Below are positions 1 to 9,657 of a stretch of DNA of 37,875 nt, piece by piece. The notes under the pieces are model-generated. The model did not search any database. It worked only from the letters and a program-made list of their open reading frames with translations, and had not been told where the DNA came from. The stretch lies in assembly GCA_020846855.1 (NCBI GenBank), contig JADLDD010000029.1, positions 1-37,875 of the forward strand. The letters run 5' to 3'. The stretch's first letter is position 1; each line of letters starts with the position of its first letter. Source of the DNA: Acidimicrobiia bacterium (GTDB taxonomy: Bacteria; Actinomycetota; Acidimicrobiia; IMCC26256; JADLDD01). The position numbers and the translations under genes are program-made.

Positions 1-1142
1 ACTGCCGGCCCGACGATCTCTCCGCAACGATCGTGAGGGCAGCGCTCGAGAAGGTGCCGAACCTCGACCCCGAGCTCGTCGAAGACGTCCTCTGGGGCAC
101 GGCGCAGCCCGCCGGTGAGCAGGGCTACAACCTCGCCCGGGTGGTGAGCATCCAGGCCGGCCTCGGCGACGTGCCCGGCACCACGGTCAACCGCTACTGC
201 GCCAGCTCGCTCCAGGCCGTCCGGATGGCCGCCCACGCCATCCGGGCCGGTGAGGGCGACGTGTTCGTCGCCGCCGGGGTGGAGTGCGTCAGCCGCTTCG
301 AGCACGGCAAGGCCGACGGCATGCCCGGAACCCACAACCCGATCCACGCCGACGCCGAGGCCCGCACGGCCGCGCGGTCGGCGGCCGGTGCTCCCCCCTG
401 GACCCCGTTCGACGGGCTCCCCGACGTCTACATCTCCATGGGGCAGACGGCCGAGAACGTGGCCCAGTACGCCGGCGTGAGCCGCGAGGACCAGGACGAG
501 TTCGCCGCGCTCTCCCAGCAGCGGGCCGTGGCGGCCCAGGAGCGGGGCTTCTTCGAGCGCGAGATCACCCCGGTGACGCTCCCCGACGGCGCCGTGGTGG
601 TGGCCGACGACGGGCCGCGGCCCGGCACCACGGCCGAGAAGCTGGCCCAGCTCCGGCCGGTCTTCCGTCCCGACGGCACGGTCACCGCCGGCAACGCCTG
701 CCCCCTCAACGACGGCGCGGCCGCGGCGGTGGTGATGAGCGACCGGCGCGCGTCGGAGCTCGGGATCGCCCCGCTCGCGCGGGTGGTGTCGAGCGCGGTG
801 TCGGCCGTCGATCCGGAGATCATGGGGCTCGGGCCCATCGAGGCCAGCCGCCGGGCGCTGGCCCGGGCGGGGCTGGCCATCGACGACATCGACCTGGTGG
901 AGATGAACGAGGCCTTCGCGGCCCAGGTCGTGCCCTCGGCCCGCGAGCTCGGGATCCCGTGGGAGAAGCTCAACGTGAACGGCGGCGCCATCGCCCTGGG
1001 ACATCCGTTCGGCATGACGGGCGCCCGCATCCTGGCCACCCTGCTCAACGGCCTCGACGACCGCGACGGCCGCTACGGGCTGGAGACGATGTGCGTGGGC
1101 GGGGGCCAGGGCATGGCCATGGTCGTCGAGCGCCTGACCTGA
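1..1142 (+). CDS. Acetyl-CoA C-acyltransferase (thiolase), 5' partial
   Basis: A biosynthetic/degradative thiolase that would cleave a 3-ketoacyl-CoA with CoA, or run the reverse condensation. The reading frame is open to the left edge (first whole codon at base 3) and reads like a thiolase N-terminal region there, so the gene starts upstream and an internal GTG at 33 is not the true start. Visible motifs: the nucleophilic cysteine in NRYCASS (bases about 198-218), NEAFAAQ, the histidine motif GGAIALGHPFG, and the C-terminal CVGGGQG cysteine. All three catalytic residues are present, so it should be active. It converges on the minus-strand SDR, with 40 bp between stops. It is distinct from FadA6 at 2563-3711 and closer to general FadA-type thiolases; its substrate is not readable from sequence. 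Confidence 0.93.
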   Translation, partial: CRPDDLSATIVRAALEKVPNLDPELVEDVLWGTAQPAGEQGYNLARVVSIQAGLGDVPGTTVNRYCASSLQAVRMAAHAIRAGEGDVFVAAGVECVSRFEHGKADGMPGTHNPIHADAEARTAARSAAGAPPWTPFDGLPDVYISMGQTAENVAQYAGVSREDQDEFAALSQQRAVAAQERGFFEREITPVTLPDGAVVVADDGPRPGTTAEKLAQLRPVFRPDGTVTAGNACPLNDGAAAAVVMSDRRASELGIAPLARVVSSAVSAVDPEIMGLGPIEASRRALARAGLAIDDIDLVEMNEAFAAQVVPSARELGIPWEKLNVNGGAIALGHPFGMTGARILATLLNGLDDRDGRYGLETMCVGGGQGMAMVVERLT

Positions 1143-1182
1143 GCCGACACCGGGTGGTCCGGCGCCGCGGCGAGTGACGGGG

Positions 1183-2091
1183 TCAGCCCGCCCCGTAGAC
1201 CGGCGCCGGCGCCGGCGCCTCGGCTAGGAGGCGCTCCACCACCGGCCCGAGCTCGGCCGGGTCCCAGCGGGCCCCCTTGTCGACCTCCCGGCCGTGCTGC
1301 CAGCCGTCGGCGACCGACACCTTCCCGCCCTCGACCTCGAACACCCGTCCCGTCACCGCGGCCGCCTCGGGGCTGGCCAGCCACGCCACCAGCGGTGAGA
1401 CGTTCTCGGGGGCCATGGCGTCGAACTCGCCCGGCGCCGGCGCGGCCATCGTCTGGGCGAAGACCTCCTCGGTCATCCGGGTGCGGGCGGCGGGGGCGAT
1501 CGCGTTGGCCGTAACCCCGTAGCGCCCGAGCTCCGCCGCCTGTACGAGGGTCAGGGCCGCAATCCCGGCCTTGGCCGCCGAGTAGGTGGCCTGACCGACG
1601 CTGCCCATCAGGCCCGCACCGCTGGACGTGTTCACGATCCGGGCGTCGACGGCCTCACCCGCCTTCGAGCGCTCGCGCCAGTGGGCGGCGGCGTGGCGGG
1701 CGGGAGCGAAGTGGCCCTTGAGGTGCACGCGGATGACGGCGTCCCACTCGTCCTCGGAGGTGCCGAAGAACATCCGGTCGCGCAGGAAGCCGGCGTTGCA
1801 CACCAGGGCGTCGAGGCGGCCCCACTCCTCGACGGCCGCCCGGATCATGCGCTCGGAGCCCGCCCAGTCGGCGACGTCGTCGCCGTTGGCGATCGCCTCG
1901 CCGCCCGCGGCCCGGATCGCGTCGACCACCTCGCCGGCCGGCCCGGAGCTCGAGCCGGTGCCGTCGAGCTCGGCCCCGAGGTCGTTGACCACGACCCGGG
2001 CGCCCTGCCGGGCGAGCTCCAGCGCGTGGGCCCGGCCGAGGCCGCGCCCCGCGCCCGTGACGACGACCGTCCTGCCATCGCAGATGCCCAT
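1183..2091 (-). CDS. Short-chain dehydrogenase/reductase, Rv3548c-like
   Basis: A 302-aa NAD(P)-dependent oxidoreductase with the Rossmann motif TGAGRGLGRAHA near residue 12, CNAG near residue 98, and the catalytic Ser (NTSSGAG) and YSAAK motif in the middle. The C-terminal extension ending RWDPAELGPVV...PVYGAG is longer than in plain FabG proteins and matches the remembered Rv3548c protein, a member of the KstR2-controlled ring C/D steroid cluster. It probably oxidises or reduces a hydroxy/keto group on a CoA-bound steroid fragment; the exact step is not assigned. ATG start with GGGAGC about 6 nt upstream. A perfect palindrome at 2120-2136 sits in its leader and probably controls it. Confidence 0.9.
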   Translation of the reverse strand: MGICDGRTVVVTGAGRGLGRAHALELARQGARVVVNDLGAELDGTGSSSGPAGEVVDAIRAAGGEAIANGDDVADWAGSERMIRAAVEEWGRLDALVCNAGFLRDRMFFGTSEDEWDAVIRVHLKGHFAPARHAAAHWRERSKAGEAVDARIVNTSSGAGLMGSVGQATYSAAKAGIAALTLVQAAELGRYGVTANAIAPAARTRMTEEVFAQTMAAPAPGEFDAMAPENVSPLVAWLASPEAAAVTGRVFEVEGGKVSVADGWQHGREVDKGARWDPAELGPVVERLLAEAPAPAPVYGAG

Positions 2092-2119
2092 GGAAGCTCC
2101 CGGCTCGGCTCGCGTGACA

Positions 2120-2136
2120 CCTGACGCACCGTCAGG
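2120..2136. promoter_or_regulatory. Palindromic operator CCTGACG-N3-CGTCAGG
   Basis: A perfect 7+3+7 inverted repeat (CCTGACGCACCGTCAGG) 29 bp upstream of the SDR start at 2091. A minus-strand TAGGGT hexamer at 2149-2154 could be its -10 element, which would put the palindrome just downstream of the transcription start, a normal place for a TetR-type repressor. The core TGACG-N3-CGTCA recurs at 13654-13668 in front of echA20. The regulator is unknown and no candidate is encoded nearby. Confidence 0.6.
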
Positions 2137-2200
2137 TCGAGGAGGCGAACCCTAGCCCGACGGACCGTTGCCGCCCGGGGCCGAGCACGGCCCGGGGCGC

Positions 2201-2434
2201 TCAGGCGCGGGCCAGCAGGCCGGCCTCCATGGCGAGGACGTGCTCGGCCGGGGTCCCGTAGAACTCGCCGAGTTGCTCCGCGAGGTCGCGGATGGTCCGG
2301 AGGAGGTTGGTCATCAACGCCAGCGAGTCGCCGCCGCACGCGGCGTACGCCATGCGTCTCAGGGTCATCTCGTCGATGTGCCCGTCGGGCCCCATCGCGG
2401 TGTAGAGATCCATCCAGTGCTTGCTACTCGTCAC
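2201..2434 (-). CDS. Small conserved-looking protein of unknown function (77 aa)
   Basis: A GTG-initiated 77-aa frame with AGGGGTGG upstream as a possible ribosome binding site. The sequence begins VTSSKHWMDLY and looks like a real soluble helical protein (balanced composition, no arginine/proline shadow bias), with internal Asp, Lys and Met that chance frames in this GC-rich DNA usually lack. No signal peptide, membrane segment or metal motif is visible. It sits between fadA6 and the Rv3548c-like SDR on the same strand, so it may be co-regulated with steroid catabolism. I do not recognise the family and assign no function. Confidence 0.6.
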   Translation of the reverse strand: MTSSKHWMDLYTAMGPDGHIDEMTLRRMAYAACGGDSLALMTNLLRTIRDLAEQLGEFYGTPAEHVLAMEAGLLARA

Positions 2435-2505
2435 CGTCCACCCCTAGCTCAACACCCCCGTCCGGGGGATGTTCTCGCGCGTCGCATCGGCGCGAGGCAA
2501 GTGGT

Positions 2506-2520
2506 GTCACGGTCCGTCGG
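2506..2520. promoter_or_regulatory. Degenerate copy of the TGACGGTCCGTCA motif (tentative)
   Basis: GTCACGGTCCGTCGG matches the 15-bp palindrome at 13654-13668 at 12 positions, and lies 72 bp upstream of the 77-aa gene in the 128-bp gap after fadA6. Symmetry is imperfect, so it may be a weak site or chance in GC-rich DNA. Confidence 0.25.
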
Positions 2521-2562
2521 GATTTCGCGCCGCCGCTCGCGCGGGCGGTGGCGCGGGACGCT

Positions 2563-3711
<1,149 letters not shown>

Positions 3712-3757
3712 GATGACTCCTCGGTTCTCGGGCGGGCGTGCCTTCCGCGGGGTGTGG

Positions 3758-4711
3758 TCAGAGGATCGCGCGGGCGACGCGCTCGCGGTGCCACGAGGCG
3801 TCGCCGCCCGCCGCGGCGAGGGCCCAGGCCCGCTTCATCCACATGTGCAGGTCGTGCTCGTCGCTGTAGCCGATCGCCCCGTGGCACTGGAGCGCGTGGC
3901 GGGCGACCAGCTCCGCGGCGTCGGAGGCCTGGGCCTTGGCCATGGAGACGTGCACGGGCGCATCGGGGTCGCGGTGGGCCAGCGAGTAGGCGGCGCGGTA
4001 CACGAGCGGAGCCGCGAACTCCAGCGCGATCCGGCTGTCGGCGAGGTGGTGCTTGAGCGCCTGGAACGACCCGATCGGGACGCCGAACTGGCGGCGCTCG
4101 GAGACGTAGGCGACGGTCGTGTCCAGCATCCGGGCCGCCAGGCCCACGAGCTGGGCCGCGTAGCCGAGCGCGAGGCGATCCGCGGTGAGGTCGCGCTCGG
4201 TGGGGTCCAGCGTCCGGAGCGGCGGTGCCCCGGCGACCTCCACGGCGGCGAGGCGGCGGGCGCCGTCGACGGCCGGACGCGGGTCGACGGCCGCGGTGCC
4301 GCGCTCCACCACGACGCCGCCGACCACGAGAACGTCGGCGGAGTCGGCCCAGGGCACGAGATCTCGGCCCGAGGCCGCGGTGACGGTCACTGCTCCCGAC
4401 GCGGCTTCCTCCGTGGCCACGAGCGGGGCTCCGGCGAGGGTGTGCTCCACGAACGGGTCGGGCAGCGCGGCCCGGCCGGCCTCCTCGGCGAGCAGCACGG
4501 CGTCGAGCTCGGTGAGGCCCAGGCCGCCATGCTCCTCGGCGACCATCACCCCCAGGGCGCCCATCTCGCCGAGGGCCTTCCACGCCCCGCCGCTGCGGCC
4601 GTCGGCGTTCGACCACGCCGCCCGCACGACCCCGGGCGGGCACTCGCGGGTGAGGAGGTCGCGCACGGCGTCGCGGAAGGCGAGCTGGTCGTCGGTGAAG
4701 GCGAAGCGCAC
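3758..4711 (-). CDS. Acyl-CoA dehydrogenase small subunit, FadE32/FadE33-like
   Basis: A 317-aa acyl-CoA dehydrogenase-fold protein, shorter than the usual 380-400 aa, as for the beta partner of the two-subunit dehydrogenases of actinobacterial steroid degraders. The C-terminal helical domain is clear (SERRQFGVPIGSFQALKHHL near residue 225; CHGAIGYSDEHDLHMWMKRA near 285), while the middle beta domain is shortened. GTG start, 18 bp after the FadE31 stop, so the two are almost certainly co-translated and assemble as a heterotetramer on FAD. FadE32 and FadE33 cannot be told apart by eye. The expected role is desaturating a CoA thioester after rings C and D are opened. Confidence 0.85.
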   Translation of the reverse strand: MRFAFTDDQLAFRDAVRDLLTRECPPGVVRAAWSNADGRSGGAWKALGEMGALGVMVAEEHGGLGLTELDAVLLAEEAGRAALPDPFVEHTLAGAPLVATEEAASGAVTVTAASGRDLVPWADSADVLVVGGVVVERGTAAVDPRPAVDGARRLAAVEVAGAPPLRTLDPTERDLTADRLALGYAAQLVGLAARMLDTTVAYVSERRQFGVPIGSFQALKHHLADSRIALEFAAPLVYRAAYSLAHRDPDAPVHVSMAKAQASDAAELVARHALQCHGAIGYSDEHDLHMWMKRAWALAAAGGDASWHRERVARAIL

Positions 4712-4729
4712 GGCTGCTCTCGGTCCTCG

Positions 4730-5872
4730 CTACTTGCGGGGCAGGCCGAGCACCCGCTCGGCGATCACGTTGCGCTGGATCTCGTTGGTGCCGGCGTAGA
4801 TCGGGCCCGACAGCGCGAACTGCCAGCCCTTGGTCCAGGGGCCGTCGAGGGCGGAGTCGGGGCCGAGGAGGCGCCGGGCCGTGTCGTGGAGGCGCACGTC
4901 GAGCTCGGACCAGAAGACCTTGGTGAGGCTCGATTCGGCGCCGGGCCGCTCGCCCTCGGCGATGCGGGTGACGGTGGAGAGCGTCTGGAGCGCGTAGGCC
5001 TCGGCGTCGATGCGGGCCTGGGCCACGGCGTGGCGCAGCCCGGGGTCGGAGGCGCCGGCACCGCGCTCGGCGTAGAGGGCGGCGAGCCGCTCGGCGGTGG
5101 CGAGGAAGCGGCCCGGGCTGCGCAGTGTGAGGCCCCGCTCGGAGCCGGTGGTGGCCATGGCCACCGACCAGCCCTCGCCCACGCCACCCAGCACCATCTC
5201 GTCGGGAACGAAGGCGTCGTCGAAGAACACCTCGGCGAAGCCCTCGTCGCCGTCGAGGCGGCCGAACCCCCTCACGGTCACGCCCGGCGTGTCGAGGGGG
5301 ACGAGGAAGTACGTGAGCCCGCGGTGGCGCTGGGCCTCGGGGTCGGTGCGGAACAGGCCGAAGAGGTGGGTGCAGAACGCCCCGCGGGTGGTCCAGGTCT
5401 TCTGGCCCCGCAGCCGCCAGCCGCCGGCTTCGTCGTCGCGGACGGCCCGGCTGGAGATACCGGCCAGGTCGCTGCCGGCGTCGGGCTCCGACCAGCCCTG
5501 GCACCACGTCTCCTCGCCGCTGGCCATGGGGCGCAGGAAGCGGTCCTGCTGGGCCGGGGTCCCGAACTCGAAGAGGGTGGGGGCGAGGAGGAAGATGCCG
5601 TTCTGGGTGACCCGCTGCGGCGCCCCGGCCCGGTAGTACTCCTCCTCGAAGATCAGCCACTCCCACAGCGAGGCCTCGCGCCCGCCGTAGGCCTCGGGCC
5701 ACGACACCACCGACCACCGGGCGTCGAAGAGCCGGCGCTCCCACTCGAGGTGGCGGGCGAAGCCCTCGCGGGTGTCGCCGCTGGGCAGCGGCTCGGCCGG
5801 CACGTTGGCTTCGAGCCAGGCCCGCACCTCGACCCGGAACGCCTCCTCGGCGGGGCTCCACGTCAGGTCCAT
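4730..5872 (-). CDS. fadE31: FadE31-like acyl-CoA dehydrogenase (large subunit)
   Basis: A 380-aa flavin acyl-CoA dehydrogenase with the full three-domain layout: N-terminal helical domain, WCQGWSEPDAGSDLA flavin-binding strand near residue 133, RHRGLTYFLVPL near 190, and C-terminal IYAGTNEIQRNVIAERVLGLP. SERGLTLRSPGRFLATAERL matches remembered FadE31 (Rv3562). The position that holds the catalytic Glu in typical enzymes (IYEGT) is Ala here, consistent with an alpha subunit whose active site is completed by a partner chain. The partner is the gene directly downstream. ATG start; TAGCCT 10 nt upstream may be a -10 element giving a very short leader. Confidence 0.9.
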   Translation of the reverse strand: MDLTWSPAEEAFRVEVRAWLEANVPAEPLPSGDTREGFARHLEWERRLFDARWSVVSWPEAYGGREASLWEWLIFEEEYYRAGAPQRVTQNGIFLLAPTLFEFGTPAQQDRFLRPMASGEETWCQGWSEPDAGSDLAGISSRAVRDDEAGGWRLRGQKTWTTRGAFCTHLFGLFRTDPEAQRHRGLTYFLVPLDTPGVTVRGFGRLDGDEGFAEVFFDDAFVPDEMVLGGVGEGWSVAMATTGSERGLTLRSPGRFLATAERLAALYAERGAGASDPGLRHAVAQARIDAEAYALQTLSTVTRIAEGERPGAESSLTKVFWSELDVRLHDTARRLLGPDSALDGPWTKGWQFALSGPIYAGTNEIQRNVIAERVLGLPRK

Positions 5873-5950
5873 CCGGCCGGCGAGGCTACCAGCGCCCCTC
5901 CACGGCTCCCCGAGCCGGGTGGGCCGTCACCGCGGTCCACGCGCCCGCGG

Positions 5951-6580
5951 TCACGACGCCACGGCGAGGAACGTCGACCAGCTCCCGTCGTCACGGTCGA
6001 TGGGGCCGCCGTCGGACATCGCCACGTCGGCGAAGCCGGCGGTGCGCAGGTGGGCCGCGAGCTCGTCGCGGTCGAAGCCGTGGTGGCCGGTGAAGCCCTC
6101 GCCGTGGAAGCTGCCGTCCTCGGCGTCGAGGTCGACGATGCAGAGGTGCCCGCCGGGGTCGAGCAGCCTGCGGAAGCGGCCGAGGACGCGATCGAGGTCG
6201 GTCACGTGGTGCATGACCATGACCGTGATGATCAGGTCGAAGCGTTCGTCGGGCAGCGCGGCGTCGTCGGCCGTGAGGTCGAGGTCGGTGATGCGGGCGT
6301 CGCGGAGCCGGCCGTCGGCGATCTTGGCCGCCATGACCTCGCGCAGGCCGGCCGACGAGTCGGCCAGGAGCGCCGGGCCGACGCGCTCGCCGAGGGCCTC
6401 GGTCACGAGCCCGGTCCCGGCCCCGTACTCGAGGACGCGGGTCCCGGGGTCCGGCGAGGTGGCCGCCGCGATGGCGTCGGCGACGCGTCGCGACCGCTCG
6501 ACCTTGGTCGGGTCGTCCCAGGTGGCGGCCCGTTCGTCGAAGTTCGGGTTGTAGCGGCCGTGATCATGGTCGTGGGTCAT
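5951..6580 (-). CDS. Class I SAM-dependent methyltransferase
   Basis: A 209-aa protein with the glycine-rich SAM-binding motif VLEYGAGTGLVTEAL near residue 50, an acidic strand end (LLADSSAG) near 73, and the FDLIITVMVMHHV core near 113, followed by LDPGGHLCIVDLD. This is a UbiE/Methyltransf_11-type fold. The N-terminus is His/Asp-rich (MTHDHDHG). It sits between fadE31 and the fadD19-like gene on the same strand, but 78 bp from the former and 196 bp from the latter, so its link to steroid catabolism is only positional. Substrate unknown. Confidence 0.85.
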   Translation of the reverse strand: MTHDHDHGRYNPNFDERAATWDDPTKVERSRRVADAIAAATSPDPGTRVLEYGAGTGLVTEALGERVGPALLADSSAGLREVMAAKIADGRLRDARITDLDLTADDAALPDERFDLIITVMVMHHVTDLDRVLGRFRRLLDPGGHLCIVDLDAEDGSFHGEGFTGHHGFDRDELAAHLRTAGFADVAMSDGGPIDRDDGSWSTFLAVAS

Positions 6581-6741
6581 GTCGTGTCCTCATCAGGCGG
6601 TGGCCGGCGTCGCCCGTCGGCGCGCCCCCGGGGCACGCGACGCGACCACGCGCGGTCGATCATCGCGCCCCGGGCCGGGGCGGGTGGCCGCGCCGATCCC
6701 GGCGCCCGTACCACGTCCGTGCCCACCGGCCGGTCCGCGGG

Positions 6742-6756
6742 CGCCCCGCCGGGGCG
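6742..6756 (-). terminator. GC hairpin downstream of the fadD19-like gene (tentative)
   Basis: A perfect CGCCCC-N3-GGGGCG stem lies 20 bp past the acyl-CoA synthetase stop, within a 196-bp gap that holds no gene I can support. No U tract follows, so termination is only a possibility. Confidence 0.3.
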
Positions 6757-6776
6757 GGCTCTTGCCGCACGGGTGG

Positions 6777-8387
6777 TCAGGTTCCGGCACCCTCGAGGGC
6801 CACCTTCTTGGCCCAGCGGTAGTCGGCCTTGCCCGAGGGGCTGCGGACGACGGAGTCGACGACGTGGATCTCACGGGGGGCCTTGTAGGAGGCGATCACG
6901 TGGCGGGTGTGCTCGGCCAGCGCATCGAGGGTCGGCCGGGCGCCGTCGCGGGGCTGGACCACGGCGACGACCCGTTCGCCCCAGCGCTCGTCGGGGACGC
7001 CCACGACCACTACGTCGAAGACGTCGGGATGCGACTTCAGGGCGCTCTCGACCTCTTCGGGGTAGATCTTCTCGCCCCCGGAGTTGATGCTCACCGAACC
7101 ACGCCCGAGCAGGGTGATGGTGCCGTCGGCCTCGACGGTCGCCATGTCGCCGGGCACGACCCACCGGCGCCCGGCGTGCTCGACGAAGATCGAACGCGTC
7201 TTCTCCTCGTCCTTGTAGTAGCCGAGGGGCACGTAGCCGCCCCGGGCGAGCCGGCCGACGACCCCCGACCCCGGCTCGACGGCGTCGCCGTGCTCGTCGA
7301 GGACGGCGGTGTCGTCGCCGAGGCGGAAGGTGGGGCGGCCCTCGGCGTCGGTGCCGGTGACCGAGCCCTGGTAGCCGGTCTCGGATGCGCCGAAGGAGTC
7401 GACGATCATCGTGTTCGGGAGCACCTCGCCGATCTTCTCCTTGACGGCGGGGGAGAGGATCGCCCCTCCCGAGCCGATGACGAACAGCGACGAGAGGTCG
7501 TAGTCGGCCCCGGGCGCGGCGAGCGCCTCGACCAGCGGCCGGGCCATGGCGTCGCCGACCACGGCCAGGCTGACCACCTTCTCGCGCTCCACCGCCCGCC
7601 AGATCGAGTCGGGATCGAGGCGGCGCCCCCGGGTGAGCACGAGGACGTTGCCGCCCATGATGATCATCGTCGCCAGCCAGAGCGCCGCGCCGTGCATGAG
7701 CGGCGCGATCGGGAACATGACCAGGCCTCCACCCTCCGCCTCGGCCTTCTTGACCACCTGTTCCGGGCTCTCGGGCTGTGGCCCGCCGAGGGTGAGGATG
7801 GGGGCGATGGTGGAGAGGAAGTAGTCGCGCTGGGTCCACATCACGCCCTTGGGCATGCCGGTGGTCCCGCCGGTGTAGAGGATGTAGAGGTCCTCCTCGG
7901 AGCGGGGCCCGAAGTCGCGCTCGGCCGACGCCGCGGCCAGGGCCGCTTCGTAGTCGGTGGCGCCGATGGTGGCGAGGTCCTCGGTGGTGCCGTCGTCGAC
8001 GGAGACGAAGGTGCGCAGCTTCGGGGCGTCGGCGGCGACGGCGGCGATGCGGGGGATGAACTCGCGACCGTGGACGAGCGCCACGAGGTCCGCGTTGTCG
8101 AAGAGGTAGCGCAGCTCGCCCTCCACGTAGCGGAAGTTGACGTTGATGGGGACGGCCCGCAGCTTGTAGGCCGCGAAGGTGGCCTCCATGTACTCGTTGC
8201 CGTTGTACAGGTAGAGGCCGACGTGGTCGCCGCGGCCCACGCCCTGGGCGGCCAGGTGGTGGGCCAGCCGGGTGGCGCGCTCGTCGAGCTCGCGGTAGGT
8301 GAGGGCGCGGCCGTCGCAGACGATCGCGCGGCGTTCGGCGACCGCGTCGCACACGGCCTCGAACATGTCGGCGAGGTTCCATTCCAT
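6777..8387 (-). CDS. fadD19: FadD19-like steroid side-chain acyl-CoA synthetase
   Basis: A 536-aa ATP-dependent acyl-CoA ligase. Adenylation motifs are intact: YTGGTTGMPKGV near residue 172, SFGASETGYQG near 336, PGDMA near 426, GRGSVSINSGGEKIYPEEVE near 440, and the C-terminal catalytic lysine region SPSGKADYRW. The stretches NVNFRYVEGELRYLFDN and GRGSVSINSGGEK match remembered FadD19 (Rv3515c), which activates the C26 carboxylate of 3-oxo-cholestenoate; FadD3, the HIP ligase, looks clearly different. In Rhodococcus, FadD19 is needed for C24-branched sterols. It is unusual to find it in the ring C/D block, 76 bp after the thiolase/DUF35 pair, rather than beside echA19. Confidence 0.88.
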   Translation of the reverse strand: MEWNLADMFEAVCDAVAERRAIVCDGRALTYRELDERATRLAHHLAAQGVGRGDHVGLYLYNGNEYMEATFAAYKLRAVPINVNFRYVEGELRYLFDNADLVALVHGREFIPRIAAVAADAPKLRTFVSVDDGTTEDLATIGATDYEAALAAASAERDFGPRSEEDLYILYTGGTTGMPKGVMWTQRDYFLSTIAPILTLGGPQPESPEQVVKKAEAEGGGLVMFPIAPLMHGAALWLATMIIMGGNVLVLTRGRRLDPDSIWRAVEREKVVSLAVVGDAMARPLVEALAAPGADYDLSSLFVIGSGGAILSPAVKEKIGEVLPNTMIVDSFGASETGYQGSVTGTDAEGRPTFRLGDDTAVLDEHGDAVEPGSGVVGRLARGGYVPLGYYKDEEKTRSIFVEHAGRRWVVPGDMATVEADGTITLLGRGSVSINSGGEKIYPEEVESALKSHPDVFDVVVVGVPDERWGERVVAVVQPRDGARPTLDALAEHTRHVIASYKAPREIHVVDSVVRSPSGKADYRWAKKVALEGAGT

Positions 8388-8463
8388 GGGCGGCGAGTGA
8401 ACCAGCCGCCCCCGGGGGTCGCAAGTCAGGGTCGCCGCGACCTCGGCCGCATCGCGTCCGGGC

Positions 8464-9657
8464 TCAGCGGGTGAGGATCACGCAGCTCCCGTGGCCGAAG
8501 AGACCCTGGTTGACGGTGAGGCCGGTGCGCGCGCCGTCGACCTGCCGGTCGCCGGCCCGGCCCCGGAGCTGCCAGGTGACCTCGCACACCTGCGCCAGGG
8601 CCTGTGCGGGCACGGCCTCCCCGAAGCACGCCAGCCCGCCGCTCGGGTTGACCGGGACGCGACCCCCGAGCGTGGTGGCGCCGTCGCGCAGGAGCTTCTC
8701 GGCCTCGCCGGGCCCGCACAGGCCGATGTTCTCGTACCAGTCGAGCTCGAGGGCGGTGGAGAGGTCGTAGACCTCGGCCAGGTCGAGGTCGGCCGGGCCG
8801 AGCCCGGCCTGCTCGTAGGCCGCCGCCGCGATCGAGTCGCGGAACGGCAGGTCGGGGGCCGCCACGGCCAGGCTCGAGTCGGTCGAGAAGTTCGGCATCT
8901 CGATGACCGTGTTCGGGAACCGCGGCGTGACCGTCGAGACGGCCGCCACCCGCACCGGCGAGCCGGCTCCGTGCCGGGCGGCGAAGTCGAGGCTCGAGAT
9001 CACCACCGCGGCCGCGCCGTCGGAGGTGGCGCAGATGTCGAGGAGGCGCAGCGGGTCGGAGACGACGGGCGACGCCATCACCTCCTCCTCGGTGACGGCC
9101 TTGCGGTAGCGGGCGTACGGGTTGGACAGCCCGTGGGCGGCGTTCTTCACCTTGACCCGGGCGAAGTCGGCCCGGGTGGCGCCGTAGAGGTCCATCCGCC
9201 GGCGGGCGTAGAACGCGAAGTAGGTGGGGTTGGTGGCACCGAGGAGGCGGAACCGCAGCCAGTCGGGGTCGTCGCCGCGCTCGCCCGCGACCGGCGCCAG
9301 GAATCCCTTGGGCGTGGTGTCGGCACCGACGACCAGCGCCACGTCGCACAGGCCGGCGAGGATCCGGGTGCGGGCGACCTCGAGGGCGGTGGCCCCCGAC
9401 GCGCACGCCGCGTACGAGCTGGCGACCGGGGCGCCCTGCCACCCGAGAGCCTGGGAGAAGGTGGCCCCGGCCACGTAGCCCGGGTACCCGTTGCGCATCG
9501 TGTCGGCGCCCGACACGAACTGCACGTCGGTCCAGGCCAGGCCCGCGTCGTCGAGCGCGTCGCGGGCGGCGGCGATCCCGTACTCGACGAAGTTGCGGCC
9601 CCACTTGCCCCACGGGTGCATGCCGACCCCGAGGACGGCTACGTCGTGAGCGCCCAT
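8464..9657 (-). CDS. Thiolase-fold acyltransferase/aldolase (SCP2-thiolase-like)
   Basis: A 397-aa thiolase-superfamily protein. It keeps the nucleophile-like Cys85 in SYAACASGATAL, has an internal ATSDGAAAVV segment, and ends in FGHGSCVILTR. Where classical thiolases have GGxxxxGHPxGA with the active-site His, it reads NPSGGLACFGEAVPAQ, with Glu in place of His; remembered Ltp2-type retro-aldolases show the same change. It overlaps the stop of the DUF35 gene by one base (TGATG), the standard pairing for SCP2-thiolase/DUF35 complexes. Downstream of ipdC it may act on a CoA intermediate of ring breakdown, but no mycobacterial equivalent at this position comes to mind; function is inferred. Confidence 0.85.
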   Translation of the reverse strand: MGAHDVAVLGVGMHPWGKWGRNFVEYGIAAARDALDDAGLAWTDVQFVSGADTMRNGYPGYVAGATFSQALGWQGAPVASSYAACASGATALEVARTRILAGLCDVALVVGADTTPKGFLAPVAGERGDDPDWLRFRLLGATNPTYFAFYARRRMDLYGATRADFARVKVKNAAHGLSNPYARYRKAVTEEEVMASPVVSDPLRLLDICATSDGAAAVVISSLDFAARHGAGSPVRVAAVSTVTPRFPNTVIEMPNFSTDSSLAVAAPDLPFRDSIAAAAYEQAGLGPADLDLAEVYDLSTALELDWYENIGLCGPGEAEKLLRDGATTLGGRVPVNPSGGLACFGEAVPAQALAQVCEVTWQLRGRAGDRQVDGARTGLTVNQGLFGHGSCVILTR

